Assembly (NCBI GenBank): GCA_905477565.1
Contig: CAJQGO010000211.1
Span: 1-10,514, forward strand
Direction of reading: 5' to 3'
Source: an uncultured Planctomycetota bacterium
GTDB taxonomy: Bacteria > Planctomycetota > Planctomycetia > Pirellulales > UBA1268
DNA: 10,514 bases
The notes under the pieces: generated by a model
The model's input: the letters and a program-made list of their open reading frames with translations, nothing else
What the model was told of the DNA's origin: nothing
The model's database searches: none
Position numbers and translations under genes: made by a program
Shown here: positions 1 through 6,001 of the stretch, piece after piece
Layout: every line of letters begins with the position of its first letter
How positions within the stretch are numbered: the stretch's first letter is position 1

Positions 1-246
1 CTCGAGCCCTGGGCAACATACGTCATTCGGTGTGGTGGCATGCAGCAGGAGAAGGGCAGACTCGACCCCGATTCAACCATTGGACCGGACTCTGAAACCG
101 AGGAGGTCACGGATGCACTCGAACAACTCGCTACGATTTTTGATGTTGTCCGTTGCCTTAAATCAGCAACTGCCAAAACCAGCATCGAAGAAGATGCCAC
201 GGTGACCCGATGGCAGAATCGCATCGAAGACTTACCTGCAAAGTAA
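1..246 (+). CDS. 3' end of an unrecognised gene (partial)
   Basis: A reading frame is open from the first base of the window to a TAA at 244-246, giving 81 residues. An ATG at 40 exists, but the frame continues upstream of it, so this is more likely the C-terminus of a longer protein than a small gene. The visible stretch is rich in Glu, Asp and Thr and looks helical (DALEQLATIFDVV), ending in TRWQNRIEDLPAK. I see no known motif, signal peptide or membrane segment and do not recognise the family. It converges on ribD and overlaps its last 15 bases. A hairpin 7 bases past the stop could end its transcript. One antisense frame is also open here, so coding status is only moderately supported. 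Confidence 0.45.
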   Translation, partial: LEPWATYVIRCGGMQQEKGRLDPDSTIGPDSETEEVTDALEQLATIFDVVRCLKSATAKTSIEEDATVTRWQNRIEDLPAK

Positions 247-1356
247 TTCACGGCGGCGGAGACCTCGGACAAAGAGGTCTCCACCGGTTTGATCAATTGC
301 CTCGACAAAAGTCTTGGAAAGAATCTCTCGAAGACGGAGGGAGGGTTGGTCTGCATCCAGAAGCTTTGGGGCCAGGAAAGCCCAGACTTCATCAATGATG
401 TCAGCCTGAAAGCACGATTCAAGGACCCGAGCCCCCCCTTCCACCAGGACATTCGTCATCTGACGGACACCAAACTCCTTGACTAACTCAATGAGCATTT
501 GGCTCGATTGATCTGTTGAACTGTGCCATATTTCACAGCCCATGTCTTGCAATTGCTTTATCTTATCTGTCGCAGCGTCGGGACCTACTGCAACAAGCAG
601 CGGATGCTCCTGAGCCGTTTGAACAAGACGTGAGTCCACCGGCAGACGCGCCTGACGGTCTAACACAACTCGCACAAGGGGCCGCGTCCCAGATGGTCGC
701 GCCGTCAGCAATGGATCATCAACAAGAGCGGTCTGTACACCAACGACGATGGCGTCAACGCGTCGACGTAAGTCATGAACAATAGCACGAGAGACTTCTG
801 AAGAAATCCACTGATTTGGCTTGGGCTCTCCTGAACTGTTCGTACCCGCGTGCGGGAGAGCGAGGTATCCGTCGAGTGTCATTGCCCATTTGGCAATCAT
901 CCATGGCCTCTTGGCCATAGTCAACATTCGGAATGGAGCCGTAAGACGTTTTGCTTCATGCTCTAACAAACCAACGTCGACCTGCAGGCCAGCCTTCTGG
1001 AGTATCGAAATACCTTTTCCTGCAACTGCCGGAAAAGGATCTGTTGCAGCGACCACCACACGACGAAGACCCGCTCGTAAAATGGCATCCGTACATGGAG
1101 GTGTTTTTCCCGTGTGACAACATGGCTCAAGTGTGACAAAAAGGGTGGCGTCTCTGGCTGCCTCACCCGCCATTGTCAACGCATGAACCTCAGCATGGGG
1201 ACTTCCAAAGCGTTTGTGCCAACCCTCCCCCAGCACCGTGCCATCAGATTTTGCAACAACTGCCCCTACCATAGGGTTTGGCTCAACGAACCCTTCCCCA
1301 CGACGAGCAAGTTTGCATGCTCGATGCATCAGCAGAGTGTCAGTAGAGGAGAACAT
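232..1356 (-). CDS. ribD: bifunctional riboflavin biosynthesis protein RibD
   Basis: This cytosolic enzyme carries out two steps of riboflavin synthesis. It deaminates the diaminopyrimidine ribosylamino phosphate formed from GTP, then reduces the ribosyl side chain with NADPH. The 374 residues match the usual family length (about 360-380). The N-terminal deaminase domain has HAE at 54-56 (His54 zinc ligand, Glu56 catalytic) and EPCCHTGKTPPC at 77-88, supplying Cys79 and Cys88. DPFPAVAGKG lies at 106-115. The C-terminal reductase domain begins near KWAMTLDGYLA (156-166), with VGVQTALVDDPLLTAR at 205-220 and NVLVEGGARVL at 302-312. The ATG at 1356 has no clear Shine-Dalgarno. It lies 15 bases after the stop of the upstream SEC-C/TPR gene, so translation may be coupled. 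The tail (RGLRRRELLCR) runs slightly past the usual end and overlaps the convergent partial gene. Other riboflavin genes are not in the window. Confidence 0.96.
   Translation of the reverse strand: MFSSTDTLLMHRACKLARRGEGFVEPNPMVGAVVAKSDGTVLGEGWHKRFGSPHAEVHALTMAGEAARDATLFVTLEPCCHTGKTPPCTDAILRAGLRRVVVAATDPFPAVAGKGISILQKAGLQVDVGLLEHEAKRLTAPFRMLTMAKRPWMIAKWAMTLDGYLALPHAGTNSSGEPKPNQWISSEVSRAIVHDLRRRVDAIVVGVQTALVDDPLLTARPSGTRPLVRVVLDRQARLPVDSRLVQTAQEHPLLVAVGPDAATDKIKQLQDMGCEIWHSSTDQSSQMLIELVKEFGVRQMTNVLVEGGARVLESCFQADIIDEVWAFLAPKLLDADQPSLRLREILSKTFVEAIDQTGGDLFVRGLRRRELLCR
254..286 (+). terminator. hairpin, possible terminator inside the 3' end of ribD
   Basis: A perfect 9-base inverted repeat, GGAGACCTC at 258-266 and GAGGTCTCC at 274-282 with a 7-base loop, is extended by a CGG/CCG pair beyond one C-A mismatch. 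It starts 7 bases after the stop of the plus-strand partial gene and is followed by GTTTGATC, so the T-run is only three bases. It lies within ribD codons (GDLFVRGLR). The position suits a terminator for the plus-strand gene, but the short T-run makes this uncertain. Confidence 0.3.
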
Positions 1357-1371
1357 AGCCGGACCGTATTA

Positions 1372-3546
1372 TCAGGGAGTCCAGATCGCAGGTTTTTCAT
1401 CTCCGCCACCCGAAGGCTCACTGCCAGGTGTCCAGAGTTTCCCAGATTCTGCAGCTGGAGCAGCGGCCGGACCAGCCGGCGATGGAGCACCAGCAGGAGC
1501 ACCGCCCCCACCTGCCGCCATTGCACCAAGATCGATGCCAGCCTCAGCGAACACTTGCATCACTGCATTTGAAACCCGTGGGTTTTGACTGTGATCACGA
1601 CGTATTCGATCAAGCACTTTAAGGAGTGCCGGCTGATCTCCTCTCTGCAGATGAATCCGTAATTCACCTACGTCGAGCATGCCTTCATCGGCTTTCAACG
1701 CTGCGGCAAGTGGCCTGATTTTTTCAAGAATTTCCAGACGCCGGCTCGTGGTCCGTGCACGGGCTTCAAGGACTCCATATGCCTGCCATCGGTCAGCATC
1801 AGTGATATCGTGGCGGCTCAATAGTGCATCTGCTGCCAGTTCTGCCACCCTGCTGTAGCCAATTTCAGCCGCTGTTAAGAGCAAACCACGTAAATGATCG
1901 TTTGTTACCTTTTGAAAATCCAGACGTAGCCAACGCTGAGGTGGCACGTCTCCTAATGGCTCAGCTGACTCAATTATTGAAGGTACCGGAAGCCCACTGA
2001 CTTTTCTCAACTCTGGCCAGATATCTTTGCCTGGTGCAATTATATCAGTAGCTTCAGTGTCATTTACCAGAGCCTCGACGCGACGGCAGAACTCACTCCC
2101 ATCTGCAACAGCTTGCTTTGGTGTTTTGCCCATCAGTTCTGGCAGCGGTGTCTCTGCCCAAAGAGCAGTGAACCGATCTGCAACTCGTGCCTGCTGTTCT
2201 GCCAGCAGTTTATCGATCGGGGCATCTTCACCAGATGCAGGTGGGGCAGCCGGTTCTGTCGGGGGATTCATCCGGAACTGACTACTTGCAAGATAATTCA
2301 TTGGGGTGGCTGATGGCATCCCGGCTGGCTGCTCTGCTTCAACAAGCGTTGTCTTGAGCGCTGCCTCTACCAAGGGCTTCGCCTCCTTGACATCAGGCCC
2401 AAATCCTTGGAGCGTAACCTCTGCCTCACGATCGGTCTGCTTTCCATGGAGGAGTAGACTGCCCAGCAATCGCGGCAATTGGTCATCACCAGCGGAGGTC
2501 TCATAGACACGCCACGTCGAACGCGGAGGTACAGCACCTCGTGAAACCCAACGAGAACGATCAACAGGTATCGACTCAAATTGACTCTCTTTTCGGAGTG
2601 CATCTTCAAGCAGGTCAGCATCGCCCTCAAGTGGGCCACGAAGTAATTCATAGCGAATGACCGGTGAACGCTCGGGGTTGGCCTGCGTTTCCAGAACAAT
2701 CGCCCGGCCCGTTGCTTCAACTGCTTCATCATGGCTTGCCGGATCTTGCGTTGCCGCACGTAATTCTGCAACCTTCAGCCACGCCTCTGCCGCTTCGAGA
2801 GGCCGAGCAACCCGCTCGCATAACAACGCGATATTTGTGAACAATTCGGGGCTGTCTCCGGCAACACCTTTGAGACTATTGAACGTTTTAATTGCTTTCG
2901 AGAGACGCCATGCCTGCGCATGTTTGAGTGCTGCATCGAACTCAAATCGCCACGGTGAATCCTCGTTTGTTGCCGCGAATGGCACCTTAATACGTAACGC
3001 CGGCGGCAAGCCTGATGCGAGCAGTGCCTCCATGAGAACATTTCGCTCTTCTTCCGATCCGAGTGACTTTTCTACAAGCCATTCAATCGTCGATTCTGCC
3101 AGACCGAACTGCCCTACCTGCGCCGCGACCTGCACTAAGGTCATTGCAATACGGACAAGATCATCTGGCACCTCATCGCCTGTTACTTCTCGCGAGCGAT
3201 CAAACAGGTTTGCCGCTTCTTGCATATTGTCGATGAGCGCTGCTGCAACCGCTGCGTGACCAAGCGCAAGAGGATTATCAGGATACGCTTCAAGAAAAGC
3301 CCGGCTCGTCACAGCTGCGTCATTAAACTTCTTTGCTGCTAATTCGAGTTTTGTCTGCGTTGCCAAAAGACACGCTTTCCCGGGATGTTTTTCCGAGAGA
3401 CGGGTTACTTGCTCAAGCGCTGCTTCAATCTGCTCACCCTCAACCAACCGATCCAACTGTTCAAGATCACCAAGCAGTTCGTGGCAACAGAACTTGATTT
3501 TCTTGCCGGTTCCGCCGGGACACAGGGAATACGGATCGAGCGGCAT
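1372..3546 (-). CDS. SEC-C-like / TPR-like protein of unknown function
   Basis: This is a 724-residue, probably cytosolic protein with no signal peptide or membrane segment. Residues 9-22 (CPGGTGKKIKFCCH) resemble a SEC-C zinc motif (CxCxSGxxxKxCC), but the second Cys is replaced by Gly11, leaving Cys9, Cys20, Cys21 and His22. Residues about 26-290 are alanine- and leucine-rich helical repeats with TPR character (for example EAALEQVTRLSEKHPG and VTSRAFLEAYPDNPLALGHA). A central segment at 463-480 (WAETPLPELMGKTPKQAV) resembles the tPxPxLxGkTPxxA motif that I associate with SEC-C and MbcA/ParS-like proteins; that association is from memory. Residues 550-660 are again helical. The tail from about 676 is Gly/Ala/Pro-rich and carries WTP at 705-707 and at the extreme C-terminus (722-724). 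AAGGAGA 7 bases before the ATG supports the start. It is the first gene of a probable operon with ribD. I cannot assign a function; a scaffold or adaptor role is a guess from the repeats. Confidence 0.85.
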   Translation of the reverse strand: MPLDPYSLCPGGTGKKIKFCCHELLGDLEQLDRLVEGEQIEAALEQVTRLSEKHPGKACLLATQTKLELAAKKFNDAAVTSRAFLEAYPDNPLALGHAAVAAALIDNMQEAANLFDRSREVTGDEVPDDLVRIAMTLVQVAAQVGQFGLAESTIEWLVEKSLGSEEERNVLMEALLASGLPPALRIKVPFAATNEDSPWRFEFDAALKHAQAWRLSKAIKTFNSLKGVAGDSPELFTNIALLCERVARPLEAAEAWLKVAELRAATQDPASHDEAVEATGRAIVLETQANPERSPVIRYELLRGPLEGDADLLEDALRKESQFESIPVDRSRWVSRGAVPPRSTWRVYETSAGDDQLPRLLGSLLLHGKQTDREAEVTLQGFGPDVKEAKPLVEAALKTTLVEAEQPAGMPSATPMNYLASSQFRMNPPTEPAAPPASGEDAPIDKLLAEQQARVADRFTALWAETPLPELMGKTPKQAVADGSEFCRRVEALVNDTEATDIIAPGKDIWPELRKVSGLPVPSIIESAEPLGDVPPQRWLRLDFQKVTNDHLRGLLLTAAEIGYSRVAELAADALLSRHDITDADRWQAYGVLEARARTTSRRLEILEKIRPLAAALKADEGMLDVGELRIHLQRGDQPALLKVLDRIRRDHSQNPRVSNAVMQVFAEAGIDLGAMAAGGGGAPAGAPSPAGPAAAPAAESGKLWTPGSEPSGGGDEKPAIWTP

Positions 3547-3552
3547 GAAAAG

Positions 3553-3559
3553 TCTCCTT
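3553..3559 (-). promoter_or_regulatory. ribosome binding site of the SEC-C/TPR gene
   Basis: On the minus strand AAGGAGA lies 6-7 bases before the ATG at 3546. It is the best Shine-Dalgarno match in the window and fixes the start of the 724-residue protein. Confidence 0.75.
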
Positions 3560-3576
3560 ATGAGTCTGTAAGGGCA

Positions 3577-3605
3577 TCGAGTTCATTCAAATAAAAGGAA
3601 CTCGA
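3577..3605. repeat. perfect 8-base inverted repeat in the SEC-C/TPR gene leader
   Basis: TCGAGTTC (3577-3584) and GAACTCGA (3598-3605) are exact reverse complements separated by 13 A/T-rich bases. The dyad sits 31-59 bases before the start codon of the minus-strand gene. It could be an operator for a dimeric regulator or a leader-RNA hairpin. There is no terminator-like T-run directly after it on either strand. Confidence 0.55.
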
Positions 3606-3707
3606 AAACACTTTACCAGACGATCCACCATGCAGGAATTGGCCCCTCACAAGCTCCGATCAGGGCCACCGAAGCGACCCAGAGCGACCTCGGTTGAACA
3701 CTTTATC

Positions 3708-3730
3708 CTTCGATGTGATACTTATCGAAG
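3708..3730. repeat. perfect 7-base inverted repeat upstream of the sigma-54 regulator
   Basis: CTTCGAT (3708-3714) and ATCGAAG (3724-3730) are exact reverse complements with a 9-base spacer, ending 75 bases before the regulator's start. The surrounding TATC-CTTCGAT loosely resembles TATCGCCTTCGAT in the palindrome upstream of glnB, so it may be an autoregulatory site. That link is inferred. Confidence 0.45.
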
Positions 3731-3805
3731 AAGGGCAGGCCAGTCAGCGGTCATGGCATGTCTTGACACTATTTACCCATTTTCTCCTCCAACAAACGGC
3801 ACGCC

Positions 3806-5233
3806 GTGCGTCAGCCACGCATTGTGATCGTTGATCCAGCCGGCCCAAATGGCCTTGCCTACAGCAAGCTTGTCGCCCGGCTGCAACCTCTCGAAGTTCG
3901 GCATACAACGAGTGTCGCCGACGACATCGATATTGCCCAAGACGATGGGTTCGATCTTGCCATCCTCGTAATCCGAAGTGGCAGTACCAATATTGAAACA
4001 TTGGATCTACTCGTTGAAGCCGATCCAGACCTCCCGATTGTTGTCATTGGCAATGAAGACGGTGAAGAAGCCGTTGGTGATTACCTGCGACATGGTGCAG
4101 CAACCTATCTGCCTGTTGAGAATGCTGATCGCGACCTTGAAAGTGTTCTCGTTGAAACTCTCACGGCGTCGCGACAGCGTGCTACTGAAAAAACATTGAG
4201 ACGGGCTATTGAACGGCCTTATTCATTCGAGGACTTTCTTGGCGAAAGTCCCCCTATGAAGGCTGTCTATTCACTCATTGAACGCGTTGCAGCTAATTCT
4301 GTCGATATTCTTATTACAGGGGAAACCGGCACGGGAAAAGAACTTGTCGCTCGAGCCGTGCACAAAAGAAGTCGTCGCAAGGACGCGCCATTCGTCCCGA
4401 TTGACTGCGGAGCTATTCCTGAAAATCTATTGGAGAGTGAATTCTTCGGACACGAACGGGGGGCTTTTACCGGTGCTGATGCCCGACGTATTGGACTGAT
4501 AGAAGTAGCAGATGGTGGCACACTTTTCCTTGATGAGGTTGCGGAACTGCCTCCTTCTCTGCAGGCAAAACTTCTTCGAGTTCTACAAGAGCGACGTCTT
4601 CGGCGGGTTGGCGCGCGGAAAGAAACGCCAATTGATGTTCGCATAGTTGCAGCAACATCTCGAGACATCGATGCGATGGTAGAAAATGGCACATTCCGGA
4701 GAGACCTTTTTTATCGAATCAATGTCGTTCGAATAGGCCTGCCGCCTCTTCGTCAGCGTGGCGATGACATTGGCTTACTAGCCGAGGTTTTTGCCAGCCG
4801 AGCAGGACGAGAAATGGGACGGGACACAGGCCGATTCTCGACCGATGCCTATCAAGTTTTGCGGCACTACTCCTGGCCAGGCAACGTCCGAGAACTTCAA
4901 AATGTGATTCGTCGGGCCATGGCACTTACTCCAGACGATGTTATTGGGGTAGACGACCTTCCAGATGATATCGTTGCTGCAGCAGGTAAGAATGCGAATG
5001 TTCCGGCTGATCCTACAAAAGCGTTCCATGAATCGAGTGGGTTTTTTACACAAAAGGCAGCTTGCGTTGCTGAATTTGAGCAGCAATACCTCCAAGAACT
5101 CATGAAACGTGTTCGAGGTGATGTCTCAGCAGCAGCAAAAAAAGCTCAGGTTCCTCGCGGCACCCTCTACAGACTTCTAAAATCACACAGCATAGATCCG
5201 TCACGCTTTCGTGGCGATTCGAACTCAGGGTAA
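3806..5233 (+). CDS. sigma-54-dependent NtrC-type activator with degenerate receiver domain
   Basis: This 475-residue protein has three-part NtrC architecture. Residues 1-120 have a receiver-like fold pattern (IVIVDP, FDLAILVI, LPIVVIG, GAATYLP). The phosphoacceptor position is Val55, the conserved Thr/Ser is Gly82, the conserved Lys is Val104, and only one acidic residue (Asp10) remains of the usual pair. Residues about 143-380 form an intact sigma-54 AAA+ domain: Walker A GETGTGKE (172-179), the sigma-54 contact loop GAFTGA (219-224), Walker B GGTLFLDE (237-244), and FRRDLFYRINV (297-307) with the arginine finger. A Fis-type helix-turn-helix lies at about 438-462 (GDVSAAAKKAQVPRGTLYRL). It should bind DNA upstream of -24/-12 promoters and use ATP to open sigma-54 RNA polymerase complexes. 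The start is a GTG at 3806. A TGA lies in frame 42 bases upstream and the next in-frame ATG is codon 151, deep inside the protein. No sensor kinase is adjacent. The downstream sigma-54 promoter of glnB is the obvious candidate target. Confidence 0.93.
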   Translation: MRQPRIVIVDPAGPNGLAYSKLVARLQPLEVRHTTSVADDIDIAQDDGFDLAILVIRSGSTNIETLDLLVEADPDLPIVVIGNEDGEEAVGDYLRHGAATYLPVENADRDLESVLVETLTASRQRATEKTLRRAIERPYSFEDFLGESPPMKAVYSLIERVAANSVDILITGETGTGKELVARAVHKRSRRKDAPFVPIDCGAIPENLLESEFFGHERGAFTGADARRIGLIEVADGGTLFLDEVAELPPSLQAKLLRVLQERRLRRVGARKETPIDVRIVAATSRDIDAMVENGTFRRDLFYRINVVRIGLPPLRQRGDDIGLLAEVFASRAGREMGRDTGRFSTDAYQVLRHYSWPGNVRELQNVIRRAMALTPDDVIGVDDLPDDIVAAAGKNANVPADPTKAFHESSGFFTQKAACVAEFEQQYLQELMKRVRGDVSAAAKKAQVPRGTLYRLLKSHSIDPSRFRGDSNSG

Positions 5234-5351
5234 ACCTGAATGATTCCAGCTCGCATGCGCATCAATGTGATGAATACGCGCCTCGTTTGCGCGAATCCGG
5301 AGTTTCCTGCGAAGAAAGCTCAATTCACTCAGAATGATTCGATCCAAAGAA

Positions 5352-5369
5352 CGTATCGCCTTCGATACG
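5352..5369. promoter_or_regulatory. palindrome, candidate upstream activator site
   Basis: CGTATCG and CGATACG are exact inverted repeats around CCTT. The centre is about 114 bases upstream of the predicted glnB transcription start, inside the range where sigma-54 activators bind. Which protein binds it is inferred; the adjacent regulator is the first candidate. Confidence 0.5.
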
Positions 5370-5384
5370 GCGTCACATCTGCGC

Positions 5385-5398
5385 GACAATTTATTGTC
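5385..5398. promoter_or_regulatory. palindrome, candidate upstream activator site
   Basis: GACAAT-TT-ATTGTC is a perfect dyad centred about 83 bases before the predicted glnB transcription start. Its half-sites differ from those of the 5352-5369 palindrome, so it may be a second site type or chance. Confidence 0.35.
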
Positions 5399-5448
5399 AT
5401 CATGGAAAAGAATACGCCAGAAAAAAGGCACTTTCTTTTTTTATGAAA

Positions 5449-5464
5449 TGGCACGCTGCTTGCA
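5449..5464 (+). promoter_or_regulatory. sigma-54 (-24/-12) promoter of glnB
   Basis: TGGCACG-CTGC-TTGCA matches the sigma-54 consensus TGGCACG-N4-TTGCW at every specified position. The invariant GG (5450-5451) and GC (5462-5463) are separated by the required 10 bases. With C5463 as -12 the start site is near 5475, leaving a leader of about 98 bases to the glnB ATG. A sigma-54 activator gene lies directly upstream. This predicts nitrogen- or stress-regulated, activator-dependent expression. Confidence 0.88.
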
Positions 5465-5548
5465 TCTATATACGTCCGTGATCCAATTTTGGCACACGCA
5501 CACTTACGGCGGCGGAACCGGACGGACTGCGACATTGAAGTAATTTGA

Positions 5549-5911
<363 letters not shown>

Positions 5912-5940
5912 TTCGAAGACCGACTTCCGTAGCCACAAAT

Positions 5941-5989
5941 CCGGTCATCTCTGCTCACTCTAGTAACTGCAGAGGTGACCGGTTTTTTT
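5941..5989 (+). terminator. intrinsic terminator of glnB
   Basis: A 14-base stem, CCGGTCATCTCTGC at 5941-5954 pairing with GCAGAGGTGACCGG at 5969-5982, contains one G-U pair and is followed by seven T residues (5983-5989). It begins 29 bases after the glnB stop. Transcripts of gltD from the other strand also enter this hairpin 19 bases after their stop, but are followed only by a weak T-rich ATTTGTGG, so bidirectional use is possible but weaker. Confidence 0.93.
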
Positions 5990-6001
5990 ATAGAGGAGCA
6001 C

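Larger units (their letters stand above)
3547..3805. other. divergent intergenic regulatory region
   Basis: These 259 bases separate the minus-strand SEC-C/TPR-ribD operon from the plus-strand sigma-54 regulator, so both promoters should lie here. Contents I can point to are perfect inverted repeats at 3577-3605 and 3708-3730, a direct repeat AGCGACC (3673-3679 and 3683-3689), and TTGACA at 3763-3768 without a good -10 partner. I could not identify a convincing sigma-70 or sigma-54 promoter. A 65-codon plus-strand frame from 3630 crosses the region but looks non-coding. Confidence 0.6.

Noticed and set aside
3640..3655. Possible second sigma-54 promoter (TGGCCCC-TCAC-AAGCT)
   Set aside because: The GG and GC dinucleotides are spaced correctly, but most other consensus positions are wrong.
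3763..3791. TTGACA as the -35 box of a sigma-70 promoter for the regulator
   Set aside because: No TATAAT-like hexamer lies 16-18 bases downstream, and the start site would be almost on top of the GTG.
3630..3827. 65-codon plus-strand reading frame in the divergent region
   Set aside because: It overlaps the regulator's start, has no ribosome binding site, and its translation is Arg/Pro/Ser-rich without recognisable features.
5240..5446. 68-codon plus-strand reading frame between the regulator and glnB
   Set aside because: It coincides with the palindromes, ends just before the sigma-54 promoter, and its product looks random. Only a weak AGGG precedes it.
5490..5506. Second TGGCAC in the glnB leader
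   Set aside because: There is no GC at the -12 position, and it lies downstream of the perfect element.
5506..5516. 11-base match ACGGCGGCGGA also present at 250-260
   Set aside because: Short, GC-rich and without shared context; probably chance.
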